Counted from the first letter of the stretch, positions 33,466 through 42,800 are shown. The stretch: 43,478 nt of DNA from Undibacterium paludis (GCF_022568815.1 NZ_JAKZHX010000024.1:1-43478); one strand, 5' to 3'. Made by a program: numbers and translations. Notes: generated by a model not told the origin, from the sequence alone.

Positions 33466-34307
33466 TGCAGAATCTTGGCTGGCTACGCGCAGGTATCAGC
33501 ATTGCAGCCTGCGAAAATGCCTGTCCGCTGGACAAGCTTGATACGCGCCTGCTGATGATGCATGGCCTGGGTTTAACCCGCATACAACTGATTACCCGAT
33601 CCGATCAGGCACTTGATAGCGTTCAGGTGCAGGTGCTTGCCGAACTATTCCAGCGCCGTATCAATGGTGAGCCGTTAGCCTACATCGTGCAGGAGCGCGA
33701 GTTTTTTGGCTTGAGTTTTTATGTCACTCCAGATGTGCTGATCCCGCGTCCTGATACCGAGTTGCTGGTGGAACTGGCGCTGGAATATGCACCGTCGGCA
33801 TCGAGCCTGCTGGATCTGGGCACGGGTTCCGGCGCCATTGCCGTTTCGCTGGCACACCAAAGACCGGACCTCACAGTCTGCGCCCTTGATATCAGCACCG
33901 CAGCTCTAGCCGTTGCGCAAGAAAATGCAAACCGTCATTTGCCTGCGAACGGTATGGAACTGCTGCAAAGTGACTGGTATGCAGCGGTCACTGGCAGGCG
34001 CTTTCAAACCATCGTCAGCAATCCCCCATATATCGTCAAGGACGACCATCATCTGTCCCAGGGCGATTTACGCTTCGAGCCGCTGAACGCATTGACCGAT
34101 CACGGTGACGGATTAAGTGCTTACCGCCGACTGATCGACGATGCGCACCTGCATCTGGAAAAGCAGGGCTGGATTTTGCTCGAACATGGCTATGACCAGG
34201 CAGAAGCTGTACGGGAGTTACTGACGGCGGCTGGTTTTGGGCAAGTACAAAGCTGGCGTGACCTGGCAGGCATAGAACGTGTCACCGGCGGCAGCTTGAG
34301 AGACTGA
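33465..34307 (+). CDS. prmC: Release factor glutamine methyltransferase
   Basis: The 280-residue SAM-dependent enzyme methylates the GGQ glutamine of RF1 and RF2. It has an N-terminal helical substrate domain (1-80), the SAM motif LLDLGTGSGAIA (116-127), and the catalytic NPPY (186-189, VSNPPYIVKDD) that holds the glutamine amide. The start overlaps the dsbB stop. The gene ends before a strong hairpin that closes the housekeeping block. Confidence 0.97.
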   Translation: MQNLGWLRAGISIAACENACPLDKLDTRLLMMHGLGLTRIQLITRSDQALDSVQVQVLAELFQRRINGEPLAYIVQEREFFGLSFYVTPDVLIPRPDTELLVELALEYAPSASSLLDLGTGSGAIAVSLAHQRPDLTVCALDISTAALAVAQENANRHLPANGMELLQSDWYAAVTGRRFQTIVSNPPYIVKDDHHLSQGDLRFEPLNALTDHGDGLSAYRRLIDDAHLHLEKQGWILLEHGYDQAEAVRELLTAAGFGQVQSWRDLAGIERVTGGSLRD

Positions 34308-34312
34308 AAATA

Positions 34313-34339
34313 AAAATGGCGCATCAAATGCGCCATTTT
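34313..34339. terminator. Bidirectional terminator between prmC and the collar gene
   Basis: AAAATGGCGCAT-CAA-ATGCGCCATTTT is a perfect 12-bp stem with A and T runs on the proper sides for both strands. It lies 5 bp after prmC and 19 bp after the convergent collar gene. Confidence 0.85.
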
Positions 34340-34358
34340 CAAGGGCAAACAAAAAGGC

Positions 34359-35039
34359 TTAGTTCCTCGATGGGAATATACCTTCTGTTGCGATGATGTA
34401 GTTAATACCGAGGTAAGGCTGCATATTGGATATATTGGCTGTTGTCGTCACTGGTGCTGTAACTGAGGCTCCGTTGCCAGTATTGGAATTAGCCACCGCG
34501 GCAGTTCCACCAATAACAGTGGAAACACCGCCAAGATTGACCGGGGAAGTTGGTGCCGTGCTCGCAGGCAAGTAAATTGCCGCTGCCGGAGCCGAACCGG
34601 ATGCTGTACTGGTCAGGCCACCATTATTCAATACTGCGCCAACGCCACCATTGGTACCAGTGCCTACAGTGACAGTTGTTGTTGCGGTCAGAGCCGAAGT
34701 ATTCACAGTACCAGTGTGCGTGTGCGATGGCAAATTATTGACGCTCAAGGTGAAAGATGTGGTGCCAGAACTGACTACCGTTGTGTTATTTGTACCGGCC
34801 TTCTCTCCTTGCTGAACGGGGGATAATCCTGGACCAGCTCCCTGCGAACCGACAATGACACGACCACGCAGATCTGGAATACCAAAAGTAGATTGTCCAT
34901 CACCACCGTACATAGTACCTAAAAGGGCAAATAGTGCTGAATTTTGTGCAATAGGCAAGGTTTGTCCATTACAAAATAGCCAGCCGCGTGGTGGATAATT
35001 AAATGCCACAGGTAAAATCGTCCCAATAAATGCGTCCAT
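34359..35039 (-). CDS. Phage-tail-collar domain protein (microcystin-dependent-protein family)
   Basis: The 226-residue protein has an N-terminal tail collar domain (about 3-60: IGTILPVAFNYPPRGWLFCNG, then LFALLGTMYGGDGQSTFGIPDLRGRV). A Thr/Ser/Ala-rich low-complexity centre follows (about 95-205), then a conserved ending, MQPYLGINYIIATEGIFPSRN-like. This family (MdpB/tail-fibre-like) occurs in many bacteria outside prophages, and its function is unsettled. The ATG at 35039 has TTGGAG upstream. There are no capsid, portal or tape-measure genes nearby. The long Thr/Ser/Ala region could be a substrate of the neighbouring modifying enzymes, which is inference. Confidence 0.85.
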   Translation of the reverse strand: MDAFIGTILPVAFNYPPRGWLFCNGQTLPIAQNSALFALLGTMYGGDGQSTFGIPDLRGRVIVGSQGAGPGLSPVQQGEKAGTNNTTVVSSGTTSFTLSVNNLPSHTHTGTVNTSALTATTTVTVGTGTNGGVGAVLNNGGLTSTASGSAPAAAIYLPASTAPTSPVNLGGVSTVIGGTAAVANSNTGNGASVTAPVTTTANISNMQPYLGINYIIATEGIFPSRN

Positions 35040-35234
35040 CGTTAACTCCAATCTCAGTTTCAGTTGTAGAAGACCCTGCAAATGCCTAATTGAAGGCCAA
35101 TCGTTTGTGCTTCGATGCTTTCAAAAAAAGCAAACTAATTCTACAATTCTTATCATAAAAACACACTTCAATTCTTTCCGTAAAAATACAGTATTGATAA
35201 GAATTCATCCAACTTTACAACATTTAACAAAACA

Positions 35235-36266
35235 TTACTGCTCCTCTGCCAGCCTTTGCAGCTCCAGCAACTCGTACGCAGCCGAAACTTGTGACATGAG
35301 CAGTTCGCAGGTCTCACTACTTTGAGTGCCTGTGAAGGCATCGCCGGTATAGAGTTGATGCCTGTTTTTTGAATGCCGCGCGGATCTCTGCTCCATCAGT
35401 CTCAATTCGCTTTCCTCGAAATGCACACCCGCCATAGGAAGCAACTGTTGCCACAAGACCGCAGGCAACTGGCTGTAATTGACCAGATTAGCGCCAGTTA
35501 ATTTCCCATGTTCAAGGCCAGCCTGGAACATGGCCAGCAACATGGCAGCAGTGTAGGCATCATGGTCTGTCCTGGCACAATCTGGAAAACCTGCTTGCAA
35601 CCTGGTGGTGTTGATCAGTCCCGGAATCATCTGCGGACCACGCTGGCGGCGGTGCGAAGCAAGCACTGCCTGCGGCTCCCGGTAAAGAAAAATAAAACGA
35701 ACATCGGGAAAAGCTTCACGAATGAAATCCAGCCAGGGTAAATGCCAGCTATCAAACTTGATAAAGAAATGCTCTTCCTTGCGAGCAGCCTGACTACGTC
35801 TTTGCCCCAATGCGCAAACAAGTTGCCGGAACAAGGCATGCGCATCAGGAATATCCGGATTGTCATGATAAAACCGGAAAAATGCATCCAGCACAGGCGG
35901 CTCAGACAAAACAATGCACTGTTCCAGCTTGCTTAGCATTTGGGTGAGCAGAGTTGATCCGCAGCGCGACACATGAAAAATAAACGCCGTCGGCCTGACG
36001 CAGTCAAGGCCGGCCACAATACTGTGCAATGCGTGAAGTGGAGTGTTGCAAACCTGTCTTTTGTCACGGTCCTGTATAGCCAGACTGTCCTGGAAAAATG
36101 CCTCGGTAAAAGCCTGGTCGTGCATATTACGCCACCACAGTTCCTGCTCATCGGCAGAAATCGCTACCGGATACCAGTTGACGAACGACGTGAGCTCCTG
36201 CGCATCGATTCTTGTTCCGCGCAGCATGGCGCGCTCTTCTGCTGCAAAACCCTGCTTGATGATCAT
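35235..36266 (-). CDS. Sulfotransferase-family protein (PAPS-dependent type)
   Basis: The 343-residue protein has a P-loop-like 5'-phosphosulfate binding segment HVSRCGSTLLTQML (98-111) and a 3'-phosphate binding segment FIFLYREPQAVLASH (191-205, Arg196 and Ser204), the two hallmarks of PAPS-dependent sulfotransferases. The about 90 residues before the P-loop resemble a small helical extension. The acceptor is unknown. AGGA precedes the ATG. It lies downstream of the beta-hydroxylase gene on the same strand, separated by a 110-bp inverted-repeat element. Confidence 0.85.
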   Translation of the reverse strand: MIIKQGFAAEERAMLRGTRIDAQELTSFVNWYPVAISADEQELWWRNMHDQAFTEAFFQDSLAIQDRDKRQVCNTPLHALHSIVAGLDCVRPTAFIFHVSRCGSTLLTQMLSKLEQCIVLSEPPVLDAFFRFYHDNPDIPDAHALFRQLVCALGQRRSQAARKEEHFFIKFDSWHLPWLDFIREAFPDVRFIFLYREPQAVLASHRRQRGPQMIPGLINTTRLQAGFPDCARTDHDAYTAAMLLAMFQAGLEHGKLTGANLVNYSQLPAVLWQQLLPMAGVHFEESELRLMEQRSARHSKNRHQLYTGDAFTGTQSSETCELLMSQVSAAYELLELQRLAEEQ

Positions 36267-36320
36267 GAAATCCTATCCGGGAACAAGCCCGACGAAACCG
36301 ACATGCTAATAAGTATAAAG

Positions 36321-36430
36321 AGGCTGCTGCGAAATTAAGATCGCTAGGCGTCGCCGACGTAGGCAGTACTTTAGTACCGGGTTTTACAAGCCGGAGGCGC
36401 AACAGAGCGAGGTTAATTTCGCAACAGCCT
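36321..36430. mobile_element. 110-bp MITE-like element with terminal inverted repeats
   Basis: The 24-bp ends, AGGCTGCTGCGAAATTAA-GATCGC (36321-36344) and its near complement at 36407-36430, match at 21 of 24 positions. The interior has a GTACTTTAGTAC palindrome and no coding capacity. It fits a miniature inverted-repeat element inserted between two genes of the modification cluster, 5 bp from the beta-hydroxylase stop. No clear target duplication was seen. Confidence 0.65.
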
Positions 36431-36435
36431 TTAAG

Positions 36436-37146
36436 TCAAACCTGCTGCCCGCTGCGGATGGCTTCAAGCCTGATGGCCATCTGCTGTGCTGTTATTTGCC
36501 CGGTAGCGCGAAGTTGCGCAATCACATCTGCCACATTGCCATCGTGTATGGCTTTATCACCATATTTTGGTGCGGGCCTGGCAATCCATCCTGCCTTCAT
36601 GAATGCCTGCTCCAGCCAGTCGTTACTAACACAATCGAGCATGAGGTGAACACGCGCTCGTGGCCCAGGATTAGTCACACCATGCAAACAACTGGCATTG
36701 AGATACCAGGTGTCGCCAGCAGAGAAATGCACATTCTCTCCCTCAATCCGGAACAGAACATCAGGCGTCGTAGTAATGGGAATGTGCAGGCGGGTAATTC
36801 CATCTTCGAGGGAAGTGCCATCATCCCTGTGCTCTTTGATTATTCCACCTGCCTGCAAGGACATCAGGCGTACCGAAGTTTTTTCACACTGGAAAAAATC
36901 AATCACCTCCCTGAAGTAAGGAGTGCTCTCCAGTAAAACCGTATCCTCAAACTTCCCCTCATTGACAGGAATAATATGGTCCATGCGACCATCCACAGAA
37001 CGCAAAGGCAGGCATGACCAGTCATTTTCATAGGCACGGGTATTGAAATGACTGATCCATGCAGAATTTTCCAATGCCTTCAAATCTGCCTGTAAGCGCG
37101 CAAGCTCAAAAGAAAAAGGCAGTTTAAGATAAGTGCTAGGCTGCAT
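36436..37146 (-). CDS. Aspartyl/asparaginyl beta-hydroxylase-like dioxygenase
   Basis: The 236-residue cupin-fold Fe(II)/2-oxoglutarate oxygenase has the HxD metal ligands His106 and Asp108 (KEHRDDG), distal His155 (CLHGVTNPG) and Arg165 (RARVHLML) for 2-oxoglutarate. N-terminal residues resemble the family (LPLRSVDGRMDHIIPVNE). It would hydroxylate Asp/Asn side chains or another small substrate. The ATG at 37146 overlaps the end of the GNAT gene by 11 bases and has GGGGTG upstream. The two genes are therefore translationally coupled. Confidence 0.87.
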   Translation of the reverse strand: MQPSTYLKLPFSFELARLQADLKALENSAWISHFNTRAYENDWSCLPLRSVDGRMDHIIPVNEGKFEDTVLLESTPYFREVIDFFQCEKTSVRLMSLQAGGIIKEHRDDGTSLEDGITRLHIPITTTPDVLFRIEGENVHFSAGDTWYLNASCLHGVTNPGPRARVHLMLDCVSNDWLEQAFMKAGWIARPAPKYGDKAIHDGNVADVIAQLRATGQITAQQMAIRLEAIRSGQQV

Positions 37147-37654
37147 CTTGCACCCCATCTGCCAGTCTTTTTGATTCGGGGTGCCAATGCAGTTGCTCAA
37201 ACATGCTGTCTTCACTGTGCACATGAAAGCCTGCTGAAAGATAAAGCGCCCTGGCCCTCACATTGTTTTTTTCGACTGCCAGACTCATACTCAATCCCTG
37301 TGATAAGGCATCTTCCTGCATTGCCTGCAAAACCTTCCTTCCTATGCCACGCCCCTGCACTTCCGGCAACAAGGCAATGTCAACCAGGCGCACATCGCTT
37401 GCACCGAGGTCAACCACCAGCCTCCCTATGCGTCCCCCCCCATCCTCAAGCAGCAAGTATTTTGCCATTGGGAAATTATTTCGTATTCCGACCGCCTGCA
37501 TTTGCTGCTGCATCTTGATTAACTGCCGTACAAACTGCGCATCTCCCGGGATTTGTTGTAAATCTGCACGACGGCTGAAATACAGTTCCTCCAGAAATTC
37601 GCTGTCTGTCTCATCAACAGCACGCAAACGTAAAGTCCCAGGTAAATTGTACAC
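37136..37654 (-). CDS. GNAT-family N-acetyltransferase
   Basis: The 172-residue protein has the GNAT core: RLRAVDETDSEFLEELYFSR at the N-terminus, then LVDIALLPEVQGRGIGRKVL with the acetyl-CoA loop Q/RxxGxG/A, and NNVRARALYLSAGFHV at the C-terminus. I chose a GTG start at 37654 because GGGAG lies 5 bases upstream and the family's N-terminus begins there; longer readings up to 37771 would cross the divergent promoter. The acceptor is unknown. It is coupled to the beta-hydroxylase. Confidence 0.82.
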   Translation of the reverse strand: MYNLPGTLRLRAVDETDSEFLEELYFSRRADLQQIPGDAQFVRQLIKMQQQMQAVGIRNNFPMAKYLLLEDGGGRIGRLVVDLGASDVRLVDIALLPEVQGRGIGRKVLQAMQEDALSQGLSMSLAVEKNNVRARALYLSAGFHVHSEDSMFEQLHWHPESKRLADGVQDAA

Positions 37655-37744
37655 ACGTGCTCCCAAGATGGTTAGAATGACATGCTTATCATCCTGCCTA
37701 TTTTTGGCATTTTCTGCAAGTCCGTCTTTTACACTAGAAAAAGC
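37655..37744. promoter_or_regulatory. Divergent promoter region of the modification cluster
   Basis: These 90 bp separate the GNAT start (minus) from the DUF6916 start (plus), so both half-clusters must begin here. I could not assign clear -35/-10 pairs by eye. Confidence 0.35.
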
Positions 37745-38074
37745 ATGACCATTACCTTTGAACAAATGCAAGCCTTGGTAGGCGACAAGTTTGGGGTCCA
37801 GACTACTGCTGGCATCGTAGAATTAACGCTCATTGAAGCAGAAGAACGGCCAAGGCGAGGCTTGCCAGAACAGTTTCGTACCCCGCTGAGCCTGATATTT
37901 ACGGGCCCCAGCCAGTTTGAACTCGCCCAGGCCAATTTTCCTTTTGATCACCCTGTTCTGGGACACCAAATCTGGACATTCGTCCCTACCATGCCAGCTC
38001 CTGAAAAAGGCCAACATGCCAACCGCCAGGCGGATGGCAGTTTTACCGTCTTCTATCAGGTCCTGTTCAGTTAA
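37745..38074 (+). CDS. DUF6916-like small protein
   Basis: The 109-residue protein has the pattern of this small family: a beta-rich N-terminus (TFEQMQALVGDKFGV), PLSLIFTGPSQFELAQANFPFDHPVLG in the middle (FSLxFxGP-type block) and a VFYQVLF ending. There is no catalytic motif, signal or membrane segment. From memory, members occur next to tail-collar proteins, which matches this locus; the function is unknown. Start ATG 37745 was chosen over 37682, which lies in the divergent promoter. Confidence 0.7.
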   Translation: MTITFEQMQALVGDKFGVQTTAGIVELTLIEAEERPRRGLPEQFRTPLSLIFTGPSQFELAQANFPFDHPVLGHQIWTFVPTMPAPEKGQHANRQADGSFTVFYQVLFS

Positions 38075-38344
38075 TAAAATTTCTGTGGCACAATCAATGC
38101 TCAAGAAATAAGCAAATTATTGTTAAATTCATTTTCCGTAACAAATAAATGCTAAATTTACAGTTATTTTTTTAGTATCATTTGTTAAATAAAATTCCGC
38201 CTATTGTGTCTTTCTTATTGTAAATACCGTCAAGTCTTAACAAGTTCCTGGCGGCAACAATAATTGAATGGCGCCTGGCAGGAGCTTAGGTATCGGGCTT
38301 TAATGACTCCCGATGTATGAAGTCACATAATCGGTGGTTAGCGA
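38075..38344. other. AT-rich gap before the cysC operon
   Basis: About 270 bp, of which 38100-38215 is strikingly AT-rich. A 6-bp dyad ATCGGG (38292-38297) / CCCGAT (38309-38314) lies about 30 bp before cysC. It probably holds the promoter of the cysC-sulfotransferase operon. There is no gene. Confidence 0.4.
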
Positions 38345-38914
38345 ATGCTTGATTTGAATTTAACACTAACACCCTCGCATGCTGGCAGGTGCATCAAGAC
38401 CTGGTGGCTCAGCGGCCTGCCCGGTGCAGGCAAGACCACGATTGCGCAAGCACTGGCAAAGCACTTGCGCTATCAGTCTGTACCTGTTTGCGTACTGGAC
38501 GGCGATGAATTGCGTCATGGTTTATCAAAAGACCTGGGGTTCAGTACGGCAGACCGGGAAGAGCAAAGCCGCCGTACAGCAGAGGTAGCAAAAATCCTCA
38601 ACGACAACGGTATCTGTGCCATCGTCGCCCTGGTTTCTCCAAGCGCGGATGGCAGGGCAGTGGCCCGCCAGATCGTGGGCGACAAGCATTTCATTGAAAC
38701 GTATATAGCAACCCCGCTGCACATCTGCCAGCAGCGCGACCCAAAAGGCTGGTACGCCAAGGCAAAAAACAACCCGGCATTGCAGTTGACGGGTGTTTCC
38801 GCTCCATATGAAGTACCGGCCAATCCCGAATGTATTATCGATACCAGCCAGACCCCGTTGACTGAAGCTGTCAATCAACTGTTTTCATTTTTGGAAGAAC
38901 CTGTAACTTCATGA
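38345..38914 (+). CDS. cysC: Adenylylsulfate (APS) kinase
   Basis: The 189-residue kinase phosphorylates adenosine-5'-phosphosulfate to PAPS, the sulfate donor for sulfotransferases. It has Walker A GLPGAGKTT (24-32), the substrate block LDGDELRHGLSKDLGFSTADRE, a catalytic-serine region LVSPSADGR (Ser101; the usual SPxRxDR is altered), RDPKGWYAKAK and GVSAPYEVPANPE. It stands alone: no cysDN or cysH genes are near. It overlaps the next gene by 4 bases (ATGA), so PAPS made here is probably intended for that sulfotransferase. Confidence 0.93.
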   Translation: MLDLNLTLTPSHAGRCIKTWWLSGLPGAGKTTIAQALAKHLRYQSVPVCVLDGDELRHGLSKDLGFSTADREEQSRRTAEVAKILNDNGICAIVALVSPSADGRAVARQIVGDKHFIETYIATPLHICQQRDPKGWYAKAKNNPALQLTGVSAPYEVPANPECIIDTSQTPLTEAVNQLFSFLEEPVTS

Positions 38915-39777
38915 GTCAGACCACATATCACTTTATTTCTGGACTGCCGCGCTCGGGTTCAACTCTGCTGGCCGCATTGCTTTTGCAAAACCCGCGCTTT
39001 CATGCAGGCATGACCAGTCCGGTTGGCAGCCTGTTTCGCGGCATGCTCAATCAGTTGGGTGCGGGTTCCGAATTTGGCAGTGTCGTTACCAAGGAACAAA
39101 GACGCAGGCTGACTCGCGGTATCTTCGAATCGTTTTATGCGGACCAGGCAGACAAGGAAGTCATCTTTGATACCAACCGCATGTGGTGCGCTCATATGCC
39201 GGTACTGATGGATCAGTTCCCTGGTTCAAAAGTGATTGCCTGTGTGCGCAATGTAGCCTGGGTCATGGACAGCGTGGAACGCCGGTACCGCTCCAACCCT
39301 TACGAGATCACCCGACTGTTCAACGATGATATCGAGCGCAATACAGTGTATAGCCGTGTTGAAACCCTGGCACAGGCCAACCGGCTGGTAGGTTATCCAT
39401 GGACTGCCCTCAAAGATGCTTTCTATGGTGAGCATGCATCGTCACTCCTGATCGTTGACTATGACTTGCTGGCACAGGCGCCAGAAAAAGTCATGCCACT
39501 GATTTATCAATTCATAGACGAGCCCGCCTTCCAGCATGATTTTTCGAATGTCAACTACGACGCGCCAGAGTTCGACGCGCAGCTGGGTTTGCATGGCATG
39601 CACAAGGTGCGCAACAGTGTTAGTTATGAAAAACGCGCAAGCATACTTCCGCCTGACCTGTTCGAGAAATACGCTGCACTGTCGTTCTGGACCAATACCA
39701 GCCAGAGCGGGGCCAATGTCATTGCCGTCAAAGCATCTGCTACTGAAAAGGAGGCAGGTCATGAGCCAGCATCGTGA
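38911..39777 (+). CDS. Sulfotransferase (PAPS-dependent)
   Basis: The 288-residue enzyme has the 5'-phosphosulfate loop FISGLPRSGSTLLAALLL (8-25) and the 3'-phosphate motif KVIACVRNVAWVMDSVERR (Arg113, Ser121). The PRSGST form resembles protein or glycan sulfotransferases. It is unlike the minus-strand sulfotransferase of this locus outside the two motifs, so it is not a recent duplicate. It is coupled to cysC by ATGA. A perfect Shine-Dalgarno sequence lies near its 3' end. The acceptor is unknown; the giant protein encoded next is a candidate. Confidence 0.88.
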   Translation: MSQTTYHFISGLPRSGSTLLAALLLQNPRFHAGMTSPVGSLFRGMLNQLGAGSEFGSVVTKEQRRRLTRGIFESFYADQADKEVIFDTNRMWCAHMPVLMDQFPGSKVIACVRNVAWVMDSVERRYRSNPYEITRLFNDDIERNTVYSRVETLAQANRLVGYPWTALKDAFYGEHASSLLIVDYDLLAQAPEKVMPLIYQFIDEPAFQHDFSNVNYDAPEFDAQLGLHGMHKVRNSVSYEKRASILPPDLFEKYAALSFWTNTSQSGANVIAVKASATEKEAGHEPAS

Positions 39778-39808
39778 AGCCACATTTGAAAAAACCTTAT
39801 TGATCTGA
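39761..39808 (+). pseudogene. 15-codon ORF with perfect Shine-Dalgarno; possible gene remnant
   Basis: AAGGAGG (39748-39754) precedes an ATG by 6 bases and starts the ORF MSQHREATFEKTLLI, stop at 39808, overlapping the sulfotransferase end in another frame. It may be the beginning of a lost third gene of the operon or a tiny leader ahead of the giant gene. Confidence 0.35.
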
Positions 39809-39875
39809 TTTTTATCTGCACCATCACATCGGATTTTACTTTTTGTTTTCCAATTTACAGTCAGGCCTGCATATC

Positions 39876-42800
39876 ATGAACACAAATAATTTCAATCGCC
39901 CTCAAGATGTACAAACCGAACATGATCAGGCTGCAAATCAGATCAACGACGCCGTGCAGGTAAATCCACTTGCACCCGCACCAGCGGCTACAGGCGCACC
40001 GCAAGAAGTCCTGTTCATCGACAGCCGCGTCCCTGACCTCCAAAAATTCATCAATGCAGCAGCCCCCGGAGTGAAAGTGGTCGTTCTGGATGCCAACCAG
40101 AATGGTCTGGACCAGATGATCACAGCGCTGCAGGGTGTAAAGAATCTGCAATCCATCAGTGTGATCTCGCATGGTGATGAGGGCGTAGTACTGCTCGGCA
40201 ATGGCCCCTTGTTTGCTGGCAATCTCGAACAGAACCAGGCAAAACTGCAAACCATCGGTCAATCCCTGGCAAAAGGCGGTGATTTCCTTTTGTATGGTTG
40301 CGATATCGGGCGCGGTGAACAAGGTGCAAATTTCGTCAATAAACTGGCACAGATAACCGGTGCCGATGTTGCCGCCTCTTCCGACACCACAAGCGGCGCG
40401 ACTGGCAACTGGGATCTGGAGATCAAGACAGGCAATATCGATGCGCCTTCAGCCATCAATACCAAAGACCTGTCTGCATACAGTTACCTGCTTCATACCG
40501 CCAGTGTCAATACGGTTGCCCAGTTGAAGGCCGCAATTGCAACAGGCAATACCGATGGCTCCGCTGATACCATCACGCTGACCGGCAACATCACTTTTGC
40601 CAGCGCGGCAGATGCCATCACCATCAATGTGACGGATGGTCAGACCATGTCGATTGTCGGCGGTGGTTTCACTTTGAGCGGCGGTAATTTTGCACGGGTA
40701 CTCGACATTACAACCAGCGGTGCAGGCAGCACTGTTTCCATCGATAATCTGACCATTACCAATGGGAAGGTATCAGGTACTGGTGGTGCAGCCGGGGCTG
40801 GTGGCGCAGCCGGAGCTGGCGGTGATGCTTTGGGTGCTGGCATAAAAAATGCAGGTACGCTGGTCATTACCAACAGCACCATTACAACAAATAAAGCTGC
40901 CGGTGGCGGCGGTGGTGGTGCATCTACTGGCACCAACTATGCTGGCGGCGGCGGCGGCGGCGGTGGCTTTGGTGCCGGCAATGGAGCTTCCGGCGGCAAT
41001 GGCACTCCGGGTGGAGCCTATGCCGCCGCAAGCGCTGCTTCTGGCATAACAGGTGGTAAGGGCGGCGGCGGCGGAGCTGGCTCTGCGGGTAAGGGCGGCA
41101 GCGCAACTGGAGGGGCGGGTGCAACTTACTCTGGTACGGGATACACAACGGGTGGCGATGGAGCGACGGCAAACAATGGCAGCATCGGTATTGGTGGCGG
41201 CGGCGGCGGTACGGGCACCAAAGGTACTGGCGGTGCCGGCGGCAATGCTGCGGGTGGTATTTATAACGCCTCAACGGGTAAGATTACCATTACGAACAGT
41301 AGTATCACCAATAATATTGCGGCGGGCGGTGGCGGTGGTGGTGGTGGTTCAACTTACTTTTCAAACACTGGGAATGGCGGTGCTGGCGGTGTCGGGATTG
41401 GCGCCATCTGGAACAAAGGCGGCATCGTCCAACTGGACGCAACGACTAATGCAACTCTGAGCACAGGCAACACAGGAGCTGGTGGTTCAGGAGGCTCTGC
41501 AGTTGGCGGTACCAACACAAATGGTGGAAATGGATCAGCGGTATCCACACTTTCCTCCACAAACGGTGGAACACAAAACACTAACTTTGTACCAACAACT
41601 GTAACAAGTGCGACCTATGACGCCAGCACCGGCACCCTGGTTGTTACCGGCGCAGGCATGACTACTGGCGACACGATTGATGTCTCCAAACTCTCGCTGA
41701 CTGGTGAAGGCGGTTCCTACACACTGACATCAGCCAACGTCACCGCTGCCAGCAGTACGACTTTTACCGTCACACTCAATGCGACCGACAAGATCAATAT
41801 CAACGGCATTTTGAATAATAACGGTACAACTGCAGCAGGTGGAGCGACCTTCAATCTTGCTGCCGCCACCAACTGGGATTCAACGGCAAGTGCGTCGGCA
41901 GATTTGACGGGCAATGCCGTCACCGTATCCAACGTCACGGCGCCTACCATTACCTCGGCCACCTATGACGCGGCCACCAATGTGCTGGTGGTGACGGGTA
42001 CAGGTCTCGTTAAAACGGTAGGCGCGACCAACGACATCACCATTTCCAAGCTGACGATCACTGGTGAAGGCGGCTCGACTTATACGCTGTCCACCACATC
42101 CAATGTGGAAATCACATCTGCCACCAGCTTCAGCATTACCTTGTCTGGTGGCGATATTGCCGGTGTCAACGCCTTGCTTAACAAGAATGGCACGAGTTCA
42201 GCAGCCAGCGCCACGACCTATAACCTGGCAGGGGCAGATGACTGGGACAGCGTCATCACCGGAGGCGATATCTCAGATGCAACGGGCAATGGTATTACTG
42301 TTTCCAACGCTGCTCCTATCGTCATCAGTTCCACCTATGATGCCAGCACTGGCACCCTGGTTGTCACCGGTGCCAACATGGTCACAGGCGACACGATAGA
42401 TGTCTCCAAACTGTCGATTGCTGGTCAGGGTGGTTCATACACACTGACTTCAGCCAATGTGACTGCGGCCAGTGCAACTTCGTTCACCGTTACGCTGAAT
42501 GCTGCCGACCAGCTCAACATCAACGGCATCCTGAACAAGAATGGCACCTCTGCGGTGGATACAACCACCTTCAACCTGGCAGCCGCTGCTTCATGGGATG
42601 CCAGCCGTACTACCTCAGCCGACCTGACAGGTAATGGTGTCACAGTATCCAATGTCACTGCGCCGACGATTACCTCGGCCACCTTTGATGGCGCCACCAA
42701 CATCCTGGTCGTAACGGGTACAGGCCTGGTTAAAACCATCGGTGCGACCAATGACATCACTGTTTCCAAGCTGACGTTTACCGGTGAAGGTGGTGCGACC

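Noticed and set aside
34359..35039. Prophage remnant suggested by the tail collar protein
   Set aside because: No integrase, capsid, portal, lysis or tail assembly genes occur nearby. The neighbours are metabolic and modifying enzymes, and the family is common outside prophages.
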